Positions 16,022-25,450 of a stretch of 64,000 nt of DNA are shown here, one piece after another; positions within the stretch are counted from its first letter, which is position 1; every line of letters starts with the position of its first letter. The translations under genes were made by a program, and so were the position numbers. The DNA comes from JAAURB01 sp049649525. Lineage in GTDB: Bacteria > Cyanobacteriota > Cyanobacteriia > Cyanobacteriales > Microcoleaceae. The notes under the pieces were generated by a model. It had not been told where the DNA came from, did not search any database, and saw nothing but the letters and a program-made list of their open reading frames with translations. Location of the stretch: the NCBI GenBank assembly GCA_049649525.1, contig JBARZE010000045.1, positions 62,001 through 126,000 on the forward strand, written 5' to 3'.

Positions 16022-18832
16022 ATGATACAGAAGCACTTGCTATTCTCCCTCAAGCAAGCATTCGTTGGAACTTTCGCAGGTGCCCTAATAAGCGGACTGG
16101 TATTACTGCCGACTCCAGCACGAGCCAATACCACACTCGGCGTGATTCGTTCTCACCTGTCAACCGAATGGAGTTCCATTGAACAACAACTGCAAGCCAG
16201 TCAGATTTCTTACCAAACCCTCGATCTTAATCAGATCCAGAGTGTAGACGACTTAAACTCAATCCAAGTTTTATTTTTACCCAATATTAAAGTCATCACT
16301 TCAGAACAGCTCAGAATTATCCAAGAATGGGTCAAACAAGGGGGAAAATTGATTGCTAGTGGCCCAGTTGGGCAAAAATCAACCCCTCTAGCGCGTCAAC
16401 TCTTGCGATCGCTGTTAGGTTCATATTGGGCATTTCCGTTAACGACTGCAGCTCAACCCGTGTCCCGTCGAGATCTGTGTCAAGAAGATCTTTGTCGTGA
16501 TTTAACTCAATGGTCTCCCGCAACCAACATTGAAGGACAAGTCACCGGCGGCGTACTCATTCCCTCCACTGTCGAAAGCTATACCGCAGGAACTTGGCAA
16601 GGCAGCGGTGGCTCTCCGGCTGTGATTACCACCCAACAATCAACTTATCTCGGTTGGCGCTGGGGAAGTGCTGAAAACTCAACAGCAGTCGATCAAAGCT
16701 GGTTACAAGCCGCTGTGGGACGTTCTGGGGGTCAATCTACGGTGGTTCGCCCTATTGCGGCTCAAAATCAAAATATAGCCCCCTCCCCAACTCAAGCCCC
16801 AGCAACCCCAACACCCCCAACCCCCGTTCCATCCACAGTTCAACCCTTACCTCAATTTCAAACTCTAACCCCCTCCTCACCCGATCCAACTCCCGTTCAA
16901 CCCCAGCAACGTACCACCCCCCTACGAAGTCCTCAAAGAAGACCCATTGCCCCCCAAACCACCCGTCCGGTTGCGGTTGCCCCGGCTGCCCCTAGACCCA
17001 TTGCGTCTCAATTGCTAGATCCCTCTCAACAAGAAGCCCCAGCCGGGTTAGTGGTCAATGCGGGGAATGAACCCATTACTAATGTGATGGCAAATGCCAT
17101 GCGCGATGAGTTGGAACAACTGTTAGGACGATTTGAAAATGCTTTAATTGCGGCCAATTCCGGCAATACTCCGATTAACCTCAAAGTGGCTTCGACAGAA
17201 CTTAATGAGTCTATTGGTCCTCGTCGGGGTGCAAACTCTACTATCGCCGCTCAAACGATTGCCACAGCCCAACAAACCTTGAAACAGTTTCCGCAATTAG
17301 TAAATCAACAAAATTGGGCAGTTGCCCGTCAACGGTGGTTAGAAGCCCGTCAACAACTCTGGCAACATTATCCGCTACAAGGACAGCGAGTGGGGGCAGA
17401 AATTCGGGCGGTATGGCTTGATCGCGGTACAATTGTGCGATCGCGTTCTGAACGAGAACTGGCTTTAGTGTTTGATCGTTTAGCCCAAGCGGGAATTAAT
17501 ACGGTATTCTTTGAAACTCTTAATGCCGGATATCCGATTTACCCGAGTCGAGTGGCCCCAGAACAAAATCCCCTGAGTAAAGGTTGGGACCCTCTCGCGG
17601 CGGCGGTTAAACTGGCTCATGAGCGCGGCATGGAATTACACGCTTGGATCTGGACGTTTGCTACAGCCAATCAACGTCATAATACTGTCATTGGTCAACC
17701 GACTCACGATCTAGGCCCAGTATTAACGGCTCATCCGAACTGGATTAATAAAGATAATCAAGGGCGAAATTGGAACCCCCAAGATAAAAAAGCTTATCTC
17801 GATCCGGCTAACCCAGAAGTGCGGAATTATCTATTAGGAATTGTTAGAGAAATTGCTCAAAATTATGATGTTGATGGAATTCAACTCGACTATATTCGGT
17901 ATCCCTTTCAAGATCCTAATCGCAATTTTATCTATGGTTATGGTACTGCTGCTCGGCAACAATTTAAACAACAAACCGGAACAGATCCGATTAATGTTAC
18001 CCCTCGAAGCGGGGCATTATGGCAACAATGGGTGAATTTTAAAGTTAATCAAGTGAGTTCTTTTGTAGCGGAAGTATCGCAACTTTTGAAACAACAACAT
18101 CCTGATATTATCTTATCTGTGGCGGTGTTTCATCATCCAGAACAAGAACGGATTCGGAAAATTCAGCAACACTGGGAAGCTTGGGCGCGTCAAGGATATG
18201 TTGATTGGGTTGTACCGATGACTTATTCACTCGATACGAATCGTTTACGACGAATTGCTGAACCGTTAACTTCTCAACAACGCCTCGGTTCAAGTTTAAT
18301 TACGCCTTCTGTTAAAGTGTTAAATATTCCCGATATTGTGGCGATCGATCAAATTCAAGCATTGCGGGATTTATCCACTGGCGGATATTCGATTTTTGCC
18401 TTTGAAAGTTTAAGAAATGGGTTACATTCCTTTTTCAGTCAAACTCAAGGCTGTCGGGGTAGTTCTTGTCCGTCTGCGATTATTCCTTATCGAGAACCCT
18501 TTGCTGCAGCCAGCGATCGCTATTTAGCCTTAAAGCGGGAATGGAGTTATTTACTATCTCAAGATCAGTTATGGATTCGTGAAGCAGAACTCGAAGCCTT
18601 TCGTAAACAATCTGAAGAATTAGAAGCGGCTTTGCAACAACTCGCAGAAAATCCCGACCCCCAGACCTTAGGAAAAGCACAGCGATCGCTGGTATTATTT
18701 AGAAATCAATTTAATACGGCTATGCGATTACAAGCCTTAGAAAAAGCTTATCAAGTTCGGAGTTGGGATAATCGTTTAGCCTCTTTAGATATGTTATTAC
18801 GTTATGGAGAACGAGTGAAATTACAACGATAA
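16022..18832 (+). CDS. Exported GHL10-type glycoside hydrolase-like protein
   Basis: A 936-residue protein with a clear signal peptide (residues 1-36, cleavage near PARANT). The N-terminal 230 residues form a GATase/ThuA-like fold (LFLPNIKVITSEQLRIIQEWVKQGGKLIASG). A Pro/Thr/Gln-rich linker follows (about 250-340), then helices, then a TIM-barrel of the GHL10/DUF187 family starting GAEIRAVWLDRGTIV with GMELHAWIWTFA and the acidic VDGIQLDYIRYPF strand carrying the likely catalytic Asp. The C-terminus is coiled-coil-like. Family members act on envelope or extracellular polysaccharides; substrate unknown. It converges with the NTF2-like gene across heptamer repeats. Confidence 0.85.
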   Translation: MIQKHLLFSLKQAFVGTFAGALISGLVLLPTPARANTTLGVIRSHLSTEWSSIEQQLQASQISYQTLDLNQIQSVDDLNSIQVLFLPNIKVITSEQLRIIQEWVKQGGKLIASGPVGQKSTPLARQLLRSLLGSYWAFPLTTAAQPVSRRDLCQEDLCRDLTQWSPATNIEGQVTGGVLIPSTVESYTAGTWQGSGGSPAVITTQQSTYLGWRWGSAENSTAVDQSWLQAAVGRSGGQSTVVRPIAAQNQNIAPSPTQAPATPTPPTPVPSTVQPLPQFQTLTPSSPDPTPVQPQQRTTPLRSPQRRPIAPQTTRPVAVAPAAPRPIASQLLDPSQQEAPAGLVVNAGNEPITNVMANAMRDELEQLLGRFENALIAANSGNTPINLKVASTELNESIGPRRGANSTIAAQTIATAQQTLKQFPQLVNQQNWAVARQRWLEARQQLWQHYPLQGQRVGAEIRAVWLDRGTIVRSRSERELALVFDRLAQAGINTVFFETLNAGYPIYPSRVAPEQNPLSKGWDPLAAAVKLAHERGMELHAWIWTFATANQRHNTVIGQPTHDLGPVLTAHPNWINKDNQGRNWNPQDKKAYLDPANPEVRNYLLGIVREIAQNYDVDGIQLDYIRYPFQDPNRNFIYGYGTAARQQFKQQTGTDPINVTPRSGALWQQWVNFKVNQVSSFVAEVSQLLKQQHPDIILSVAVFHHPEQERIRKIQQHWEAWARQGYVDWVVPMTYSLDTNRLRRIAEPLTSQQRLGSSLITPSVKVLNIPDIVAIDQIQALRDLSTGGYSIFAFESLRNGLHSFFSQTQGCRGSSCPSAIIPYREPFAAASDRYLALKREWSYLLSQDQLWIREAELEAFRKQSEELEAALQQLAENPDPQTLGKAQRSLVLFRNQFNTAMRLQALEKAYQVRSWDNRLASLDMLLRYGERVKLQR

Positions 18833-18840
18833 TAATGTAG

Positions 18841-18868
18841 TGATGAATGATGAATTATGAGTTATGAT
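18841..18868. repeat. Heptanucleotide repeat array forming part of an inverted repeat
   Basis: Period-7 units TGATGAA, TGATGAA, TTATGAG, TTATGAT follow the GHL10 stop. CTCATAA-CTTATAA units at about 18889-18904 are their approximate reverse complement, so the transcript could fold into a hairpin between two convergent genes; a terminator role is inference. Confidence 0.75.
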
Positions 18869-18925
18869 TATAGCCCGTGGATTTTCACTCATAACTTATA
18901 ACTCCATTGCGCTGAGTGCAAGTCG

Positions 18926-18945
18926 AACGCGATCGCGCGCGCGTT
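18926..18945. repeat. GC-rich HIP1-containing palindrome
   Basis: A 20-base AACGCG...CGCGTT inverted repeat with an internal HIP1-like core sits in otherwise AT-rich spacer between convergent genes. Confidence 0.6.
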
Positions 18946-18956
18946 AGTCGTAAGTG

Positions 18957-18977
18957 TTACTCATTACTCATTACTCA
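18957..18977. repeat. Heptanucleotide tandem repeat (TTACTCA, 3 copies)
   Basis: Three perfect TTACTCA units lie 20 bases from the 3' end of the minus-strand NTF2-like gene. A further two-unit array of the same heptamer is seen near 34408. Confidence 0.9.
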
Positions 18978-18996
18978 ATTACAGATGATGAATAAC

Positions 18997-19860
18997 TCAA
19001 GGTAAAATTTGAACTCGTTGAGTCACACTGACAATTCCCCCTTTGCGGATTAATACAGCAGAAATCCACCTCTGATCTGGGGTAGCTGAGGCTTCTCCAA
19101 TTTTAAATAATCCCCCTGTATTCAGTAATTCCATTTCCAATATTTTGGGTGAAAAGTAAACATCTGGATCGATTGATTGTTCAACCGCTGCCCCCAATAA
19201 AATATCTTCGCCTAACGGTTCTTGCACAATAGCATCAACATTAAAGGTTTGATTAATAGAAACGGTTTCAGGGGCGTTAAACGTCACAGTGGGCGGATTT
19301 TCACCCGCAGTTAGTTTATTTTTTTCTGCGATAACTTCTTGTTGAATAATCTGTTGATCTTCAATCCGTTGCTCAGAAGTTACCGTTGCTTCAAGTTTAA
19401 ATTGTCGGTTATTAAACGTTTTATTTCCTGTAATTGTAGTGATAGTTGTTGCTACAATAGTTGAGCCGTTTTGTTCCCAAGATTGCAATTCCATCTCATA
19501 ATTAAGATCGGAATATTGCTGCCAAAATTGAGTTAAAGATTGTTGTAAACTTCGACGATCAAAGCCATCAGTATGAGTAAAATCTGAGTCATAGAATGCC
19601 ATAACAGCCTCAATATCCTGACGATTTGCTGCTGTTTCAATATTATCTAATAAACTCACTAATTCAGGGGGTGCAGTTTCGGAAGATTGAGCATTTACAG
19701 TCGATGCATTAAAGCCAATTACACTACTTAAAAGAATGCCAAATAATACAGGAGTGACAGGTTGATGAGGGGGTTGTGAAGCTAAACGCTGAATCATCTT
19801 AGTTGGGAAACGAAACTGACGAAAAAAAGTCATAGGTAAGCTGTCTGAAATGAAGGACAA
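18997..19860 (-). CDS. Exported NTF2-like/SnoaL-fold protein
   Basis: A 287-residue protein with an N-terminal export signal: a basic stretch followed by a hydrophobic helix (VTPVLFGILLSSVIGFNAS) and a plausible cleavage after VNAQS. Residues about 65-170 form a cone-like NTF2/SnoaL domain (LLDNIETAANRQDIEAVMAFYDSDFTHTDG, then a long strand pair). The C-terminal 100 residues are a beta-rich domain (TVTFNAPETVSINQTFNVDAIV) without a name. It is likely periplasmic or lipid-facing. Function not known; the NTF2 fold serves as ligand binder or enzyme. It is the only gene on its strand here and converges with the GHL10 gene. Confidence 0.7.
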   Translation of the reverse strand: MSFISDSLPMTFFRQFRFPTKMIQRLASQPPHQPVTPVLFGILLSSVIGFNASTVNAQSSETAPPELVSLLDNIETAANRQDIEAVMAFYDSDFTHTDGFDRRSLQQSLTQFWQQYSDLNYEMELQSWEQNGSTIVATTITTITGNKTFNNRQFKLEATVTSEQRIEDQQIIQQEVIAEKNKLTAGENPPTVTFNAPETVSINQTFNVDAIVQEPLGEDILLGAAVEQSIDPDVYFSPKILEMELLNTGGLFKIGEASATPDQRWISAVLIRKGGIVSVTQRVQILP

Positions 19861-19932
19861 ATCTTAAAGTTGAAATTAATACAGCATTCAGTTTATAAAC
19901 GCTAAATACGTTAATTTTGAAATAATGGCAAA

Positions 19933-19961
19933 TTGACAATTGGCTACAGAGTAGATATTAT
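19933..19961 (+). promoter_or_regulatory. Near-consensus promoter toward yebC
   Basis: TTGACA (19933-19938), a 17-base spacer, and TATTAT (19956-19961) form a good group 1 sigma factor promoter reading toward yebC, leaving a leader of about 280 bases. The match is seen; use is inferred. Confidence 0.5.
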
Positions 19962-20184
19962 AGCCGATTAAGCGCTTTAGTGCGGGGCAGCAATCACAAA
20001 AACTGCGATCGCCTCAGTGGAGGTTAAAGTCCATAAAACAAATGTTACACCTAATCAGCATAACTGATATTTAATGTTGCGGCTTAAAATAGACCTTTGC
20101 GCTGCTACAACTTTAACAGGTTTTCAAATAACCCAGAATATTAAGTTAATGTGTCTACCTTAGTTTGAGCCTTTCTAATTCTCT

Positions 20185-20211
20185 ATAATTAATAATTAAT
20201 AATTAATAGTT
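20185..20211. repeat. Heptanucleotide tandem repeat (ATAATTA, ~4 copies)
   Basis: Three perfect ATAATTA units and a fourth partial one end 38 bases before the yebC start. It lies within the presumed leader, unlike most other arrays in the window, which follow genes. Confidence 0.85.
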
Positions 20212-20249
20212 CCCTTGATACTGTAGATTTATTGTAACGATTTCAAAGT

Positions 20250-21020
20250 ATGGCTGGACATAGTAAGTGGGCAAATATAAAACGTCAAAAAGCAAGAGTT
20301 GATGCTGCTAAAGGTAAAGTATTTACGAGAATTTCACGAGAAATTATTGTTGCTGCCCGCAGTGGAGGTGGGGACCTGGCAGGTAACTTTCAACTGAGAA
20401 CGGCAATTGATAAAGCCAAAGCCGCTGGTATCCCAAATGAGAATATAGATCGCGCGATCGCCAAAGGTTCGGGTACATTATCCGATGATGAAGCTGCTTT
20501 AGAAGCAATTCGTTATGAAGGGTATGGTGTGGGAGGTGTGGCAGTTTTAATTGAAGGTTTGACAGATAATCGCAATCGGACTGCTGCGGATTTACGCTCT
20601 GCTTTTAGCAAAAATGGCGGTAATTTAGGGGAAACGGGTTGTGTGAGTTGGATGTTCGATCAAAAAGGAGTAGTGACGCTTTCAGGCCCTATTGATGAAG
20701 AAAAATTGTTAGAGGCTTCGGTTGAAGGGGAAGCTGAATCATATGAATTAACCCCAGTCGATGAGACGGATGGGGCGGAAGTTTTTACAGATGTAACGCA
20801 TTTAGAACATTTAAATCAAGTCTTACAAAATCAAGGATTTGATGTGGTTCAAGCGGAGTTGCGCTGGATTCCAAATAATACGGTTGAAGTCGATGAGATG
20901 GAAAAAGCCCGCTCAATTATAAAGTTAATGGATGCATTAGATGATTTAGATGATATACAGAATGTTACGGCAAATTTTGAGATGTCAGATGCTTGTTATC
21001 AGGCTTTGGAAATTGAGTAA
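20250..21020 (+). CDS. yebC: YebC/PmpR family DNA-binding regulator / translation factor
   Basis: A 256-residue protein with the invariant N-terminus MAGHSKWANIKRQKARVDAAKGK and the ELRWIPNNTVEV near the C-terminus that define the YebC/TACO1 family. Members were long annotated as transcriptional regulators; some are now known to help ribosomes through difficult motifs. Length and both domains are normal, and the ATG is fixed by the conserved first residues. It stands alone with a near-consensus promoter about 280 bases upstream. The exact role in this organism cannot be read from the sequence. Confidence 0.95.
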   Translation: MAGHSKWANIKRQKARVDAAKGKVFTRISREIIVAARSGGGDLAGNFQLRTAIDKAKAAGIPNENIDRAIAKGSGTLSDDEAALEAIRYEGYGVGGVAVLIEGLTDNRNRTAADLRSAFSKNGGNLGETGCVSWMFDQKGVVTLSGPIDEEKLLEASVEGEAESYELTPVDETDGAEVFTDVTHLEHLNQVLQNQGFDVVQAELRWIPNNTVEVDEMEKARSIIKLMDALDDLDDIQNVTANFEMSDACYQALEIE

Positions 21021-21599
21021 GTGATTCGAGATTTTTGTCAGAGGATAGAGTGACTCAGCCATACAGACTTAAGTTCTACCTTAGATTAATTCTACTTAAC
21101 TGTTCAAACTAAAATAATTAAAATAATATATATTTGTCAAATTATGATGACATTGTAACGAAATATATGAGTATTAATCCGACGATTTTTCAAGGGGTTG
21201 ACAGTTCCGAGAGGAGTGTGTATAGTATGGTATAGAGAGTATAATAGAATAGAGCTGTACCTAAAAATCATAATTTTGATCGGGATTCTCTTCAAACCCT
21301 GATTCTCTGGAATCACTTTTTACGATAATAGTCATTTGAAGTCAGTTTAGAGCCATTAAGATGATTCAGCGATTAACGACTTTTCTGAGGTGGGCATTTG
21401 ACAAAGTTGTAGAAATATGCGTTAGCTCAATAGAGAAGTTGAGATGATAAAGTCACTACATCCCATATTCTGACTGACTAGGTGAGTCAAAATACTAATT
21501 TGATAATTTATAGTCGCTCTTGCGGGTCAATACTTTAAAGAATCGTTAGCCACAGTATCGATTAAAAAAATATACTATTTTTCACTATAATTTTCCATC
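21021..21599. other. Spacer and long leader upstream of the GH57 gene
   Basis: A 579-base stretch. It holds a perfectly spaced promoter at 21198-21226 and a 28-codon frame (ATG 21361, stop 21445-21447, MIQRLTTFLRWAFDKVV at its start) without a ribosome site. No known RNA family was recognised. The roughly 370-base distance from promoter to GH57 start implies a long leader or a separate small transcript. Confidence 0.45.
21198..21226 (+). promoter_or_regulatory. Consensus-type promoter upstream of GH57
   Basis: TTGACA at 21198-21203, exactly 17 bases, then TATAGT at 21221-21226; a second TATAAT-like hexamer follows within 20 bases. One of the best sigma-70-type matches in the window. Confidence 0.6.
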
Positions 21600-22883
21600 A
21601 TGTCAAACTCTCAACCTCTCGCTATCTTTGTTCCTTGGCTACACATGCATCAGCCCCCCATTTGGACCGATAGCCAACCGCCCCAACTGATGGGGAACTT
21701 AGAGAAAATGCTAAATAGCCAGGAAAACTCTGAGGAAAACTGGAATGCTCAATGGTTTGCTCAAGCCTATAAAAATCCAGCCCGCTATGTAGAACTATTA
21801 AAAAATCAGGGTTGTTCTCCCCGAATGATGGTAGATTATTCGGGAGTATTATTAGAAGAAATAGCAAAACTTTCGGGTAATGGTCATTTTGAGGGGTTAG
21901 TCGTCGATGGTGAACCGATTGGTAATGTGATTGAGTTATGGCGACGAGTCTTAGAACAACATCCCGAAGCAATAGAGTTTGCCGGAACTGCCTATAGTCA
22001 TTGTTACTTTCCCGCCACACCGCAACGAGACCATGAAGCCCAGATTTTAACTTGGCGGCAGGTATTTGCTGATTTATTCGGAGAAGCGGCATTATCCCGC
22101 GTCAAAGGATTTTGGTTACCGGAAATGGGGATGACAGGAGATGCTGCCGAAGCGTTGCAGTTTATTCGGTTATTGAAACGTTGTGGCTATGAATGGATTA
22201 TCTTGCCCCATGCGGCTTTAGAACGCCCAGAAGACTGGAGTACCCCAGAATTAGAAAATCGGGTTCATTGGTTAGTGGTGGAGTCTGGAGGCGAGTCTGA
22301 ACGGATTTTATGTGTTGTTCGCGATACTGATATGGGAATTCGTCAACAAAGCGGTCAAAATGCCGAAGGCTGTATTGATGATATTCGTTATCGCGGTAAA
22401 ACAGTACAACAACATTCTGATATTCCGCCGTTAATTGTACCGACATCCGATGGAGAAAATGGCAATGTGATGATGTTTGAATATTTCAAAAATTCTTTTG
22501 CACCCTTATTTCAACAGTCTCAACGTTGGCCGGAAATTGGGTTTATGACGGTGAGTGAATATATGGATACATATTTGTCTCAAACTCCCACCACTACTGT
22601 TGATCTTAAACCCACGGGGGGTTCCTGGATAGGCGGTCATCACAGTTGGCAAGAGGGAGATTTACGGCAAAGCGTTTTACAACAAGTTGAACAACTCTCT
22701 CTAACTTACGCTAACCAACGACAAATTAATTCTGGGCTATCCCCAGAACAAGAACAGGCGTTATTATTATGTGAAACCAGTTGTTTTGTCTATTGGGGTT
22801 CGTCGTTTTGGGCAGAACAAGCAGAACAGTGTATTGACTGGGCAAAAGGTTTAATTGAATTATCAGTTATGAATGATGAATGA
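21600..22883 (+). CDS. Glycoside hydrolase family 57-like protein
   Basis: A 427-residue protein opening with LAIFVPWLHMHQPPIW, the conserved first strand of GH57 (HMHQPP), and containing VKGFWLPEMGMTGDAAEAL with the nucleophile-type Glu. GH57 enzymes act on alpha-glucans or as branching enzymes or amylopullulanases with retaining mechanism. At 427 residues it is a shorter single-domain form compared with the 520-700 of typical glucan-branching members. A late GGSWIGGHHSWQEG motif fits the acceptor region. The last codons (MNDE and stop) are encoded by a heptamer repeat, so the C-terminus may have been shaped by repeat expansion. Confidence 0.85.
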   Translation: MSNSQPLAIFVPWLHMHQPPIWTDSQPPQLMGNLEKMLNSQENSEENWNAQWFAQAYKNPARYVELLKNQGCSPRMMVDYSGVLLEEIAKLSGNGHFEGLVVDGEPIGNVIELWRRVLEQHPEAIEFAGTAYSHCYFPATPQRDHEAQILTWRQVFADLFGEAALSRVKGFWLPEMGMTGDAAEALQFIRLLKRCGYEWIILPHAALERPEDWSTPELENRVHWLVVESGGESERILCVVRDTDMGIRQQSGQNAEGCIDDIRYRGKTVQQHSDIPPLIVPTSDGENGNVMMFEYFKNSFAPLFQQSQRWPEIGFMTVSEYMDTYLSQTPTTTVDLKPTGGSWIGGHHSWQEGDLRQSVLQQVEQLSLTYANQRQINSGLSPEQEQALLLCETSCFVYWGSSFWAEQAEQCIDWAKGLIELSVMNDE

Positions 22884-22903
22884 TGAATGATAAGTTATGA
22901 GTG
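22869..22903. repeat. Heptanucleotide repeat overlapping the GH57 stop codon
   Basis: Three ATGAATG units followed by ATAAGTT and ATGAGTG, period 7. The first two copies encode the final residues and stop of the GH57 protein. Confidence 0.9.
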
Positions 22904-22996
22904 AAACCCTAACTACAATCATAAATTCTACTCATTCCTCCCGTACAGAGATTGCATGCAACACCTTTACACCTATTTCCCATATCCTCAAATCTG

Positions 22997-24007
22997 TTAT
23001 AACGGTTGAGAATAACCTAACGCTTGTTTAACCCGGTCTAAAGTTGTGGTGGCGACTGCTTCGGCTTTTTGACGACCGTCTCGTAAAACAGATTCTAAAT
23101 AAGTTTTATCATCCATAATCTGCTTATATTTTTCCTGAATAGGTTTTAACGCCTCAACGGTTGTTTCGCTAAGTAAGGGTTTAAATTGTCCCCAACCCAT
23201 CTCCTGACATTCTGCCGCTACATCCGCTTTAGATTTACCCGAAAGTAAACCATACAAAGTTAACAAATTATGGCATTCGGGACGTTCTGAGTTATCAAAT
23301 TCTAACCCTTTAACTGAATCTGTTTTACAGCGTTTAATTTTTTTCGTAATCGTTTCAGGCGGGTCTAATAAATTAATTCGGCTTAATTCAGACGGGTCAG
23401 ACTTAGACATTTTGCGCGTCCCATCCGTCAAACTCATCACCCTTGCCCCTTCAGAACGAATTAAAGGTTCAGGTAATTTTAATACAGTATTTTCCCCTTG
23501 TCCAAACAGATGATTAATCCGCACAGCGATATCACGGGTGAGTTCAATATGTTGTTTTTGATCTTCTCCCACCGGAACTTTATCCGCATCATACAACAAA
23601 ATATCCGCTGCCATCAATACCGGATAATCTAGTAACCCCGCACTGACATTTTCTCCTTGTTTAATGGCTTTTTCCTTAAACTGAATCATATCTTGCAGCC
23701 AGTTAATTGGCGTAATACAGTTTAATAGCCAGGTTAATTCGCTATGAGCGGAAATATGAGATTGAATAAAAATTGTCGAATGGTCTAAATCTATCCCACA
23801 AGCGAGGTACAACGCAGCGATGGTGTAAGTATCTGTAGCTAAAGTTGCGGGGTTATGGGGAACGGTAATGGCGTGTAAATCTACGACACAGAAAAAGTTA
23901 TCATACTGGTCTTGACCTGCAACCCAGTTTTTAATTGCACCGAGATAATTCCCCAGGTGTAGGTTACCTGTTGGTTGAACGCCGGAGAGAACTCGCTGTT
24001 TTCTCAT
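22997..24007 (-). CDS. trpS: Tryptophanyl-tRNA synthetase
   Basis: A 336-residue class I aminoacyl-tRNA synthetase charging tRNA-Trp. The HIGH-like motif appears as GVQPTGNLHLGNYLGAI and the KMSKS motif as RKMSKSDPSELSRI. The bacterial TrpS blocks LLYDADKVPVGEDQKQHIELTRDIA and DLHAIT are intact. Length is normal for bacterial TrpRS. It is on the minus strand, convergent with the GH57 gene and divergent from the small gene at 24195. Confidence 0.97.
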   Translation of the reverse strand: MRKQRVLSGVQPTGNLHLGNYLGAIKNWVAGQDQYDNFFCVVDLHAITVPHNPATLATDTYTIAALYLACGIDLDHSTIFIQSHISAHSELTWLLNCITPINWLQDMIQFKEKAIKQGENVSAGLLDYPVLMAADILLYDADKVPVGEDQKQHIELTRDIAVRINHLFGQGENTVLKLPEPLIRSEGARVMSLTDGTRKMSKSDPSELSRINLLDPPETITKKIKRCKTDSVKGLEFDNSERPECHNLLTLYGLLSGKSKADVAAECQEMGWGQFKPLLSETTVEALKPIQEKYKQIMDDKTYLESVLRDGRQKAEAVATTTLDRVKQALGYSQPL

Positions 24008-24194
24008 GGAGAAATAATGATGAACTGAACTTAATATTCTATCTTGGCACGTTCTGGCAGTCGATGATCCTCAATTCAATAAAAAGTTTACCGGACTGAG
24101 TCAAGAACCTCTCTTCAGATAGACTGTATGACTCCTAGATAACTGGCAATATAGTGAGGAAATATCGTATATTCTCAATTTTACCAGAAAAATC

Positions 24195-24494
24195 ATGACT
24201 GCTCTCAACAAAAATTTAGCGCTGCAATTGCAACACTGTTTAACTTTGGCAAGATCTATCGAGACTCATAGCGAAGCGCAGCAGAAGTTTGAACAACTCC
24301 GAGAATGCATCAGTGAGCAAAATCCTGAGTTATTGTCTTTGATAGAATTATTATGGCAAGAAACGATAGCGGCTTATCGTTCTGTCGGGTTTTGGCAAAA
24401 AATGAGTGACGTTGAGAAAGAGATGGCCAGTAATATGATGGAGACCATGACTCAAATGCGGCAAAATTATTTAAGATTAATGCAAGAGATGTAA
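24195..24494 (+). CDS. Small helical protein of unknown function
   Basis: A 99-residue, soluble, mostly helical protein (MTALNKNLALQLQHCLTLA start; MASNMMETMTQMRQNYLRLMQEM end, methionine-rich). I do not recognise a named family. Normal codon use, an ATG start and a 27-base gap to the downstream ion channel gene in the same direction support it being a real gene, probably co-transcribed with the channel. Confidence 0.6.
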   Translation: MTALNKNLALQLQHCLTLARSIETHSEAQQKFEQLRECISEQNPELLSLIELLWQETIAAYRSVGFWQKMSDVEKEMASNMMETMTQMRQNYLRLMQEM

Positions 24495-24521
24495 ACAACA
24501 GATTAAGGACTGACAATCTCA

Positions 24522-25358
24522 ATGATAAAGCGACTTCAACGCAAATGTTATTTGACTTTAGAGGTTGCCCGTCCCGATGATAAATTTAGCCGTATTTTCG
24601 ATTACTTTTTTGTTGGATTAATTATTCTCAATATTATTGTTGTTTGTTTAGAAACCGTTGACAGTATTTCGGTTCAGTATCAAACAATATTTCAGGGGTT
24701 GGAGTCGTTTTCAATTATATTTTTCACAATTGAATATTTACTCCGGCTGTGGTGTTGTACGATTTCCCATAGATATCGTCATCCAATTTGGGGCAGAATT
24801 CGTTATATTTTCTCCCCACTAGCTTTAATGGACTTAGCAGTCATTTTACCTTTTTACCTGCCGCTAACAACAACAGATTTAAGATTTGCCCGCTCATTAC
24901 GACTGTTTCAATTTCTGCGCTTCCTGAAATTAACGCGATATTTTAAGTCTTTAAAAATGTTAGCTGAAGTTCTCGCAAATCGTCAAGAAGAATTAATCAG
25001 TACTGTAATTACAGTGATTATAGTCTTGTTATTTTCTGGTAGTTTAATTTATTTTGCCGAACATGACGTTCAGCCTGAACAATTTCCCCATATCCCAGCG
25101 GCGATGTGGTGGGCTGTGGTAACATTAACCACTGTGGGATATGGAGATGTTTACCCCGTTACATTAATTGGACGAGTCTTAGGCGGCATTGTTGCTATTA
25201 TGGGGGTTGGACTTGTGGCTTTACCCGCCGGAATTGTTGCCACCAGTTTTGCTGAAGTCTTGGAGAAAAAGAAACAGCAGCAAAAGCAGAAAATACTAGT
25301 TTGTCCCCATTGTGGAAAATCAATTCACCCACTTATAGAACAAAATAAAATTAAATAG
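24522..25358 (+). CDS. Voltage-gated-type potassium channel with C-terminal zinc ribbon
   Basis: A 278-residue six-helix ion channel subunit. Helices S1-S3 are followed by an S4-like segment with regularly spaced basic residues (RFARSLRLFQFLRFLKLTRYF), then S5, a pore loop with the potassium selectivity filter TLTTVGYGDVYP and S6 (LGGIVAIMGVGLVALPAGIVATSFAEVL). A coiled basic tail leads to a short CPHCGKSIHP sequence resembling half of a zinc ribbon. Four subunits would form a K+ channel in the plasma membrane. It follows a small unknown gene by 27 bases. Confidence 0.92.
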   Translation: MIKRLQRKCYLTLEVARPDDKFSRIFDYFFVGLIILNIIVVCLETVDSISVQYQTIFQGLESFSIIFFTIEYLLRLWCCTISHRYRHPIWGRIRYIFSPLALMDLAVILPFYLPLTTTDLRFARSLRLFQFLRFLKLTRYFKSLKMLAEVLANRQEELISTVITVIIVLLFSGSLIYFAEHDVQPEQFPHIPAAMWWAVVTLTTVGYGDVYPVTLIGRVLGGIVAIMGVGLVALPAGIVATSFAEVLEKKKQQQKQKILVCPHCGKSIHPLIEQNKIK

Positions 25359-25450
25359 ACTTTGTCAAGCGACGAGTGAGGAAAAGATGAGTCTTTGATC
25401 GATCCATTTATGGCATAATAATCTAGTATTCATCTAAAAGGATGTTAATC

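Larger units (their letters stand above)
19861..20249. other. Divergent spacer upstream of yebC
   Basis: A 389-base spacer between the NTF2-like gene (minus) and yebC (plus). It contains one near-consensus promoter toward yebC, an HIP1 site and a heptamer array; no gene was recognised. Confidence 0.5.

Noticed and set aside
15813..16025. 70-codon frame just before the GHL10 gene
   Set aside because: It overlaps the next start, has no family resemblance, no ribosome site, and lies in the expected promoter region.
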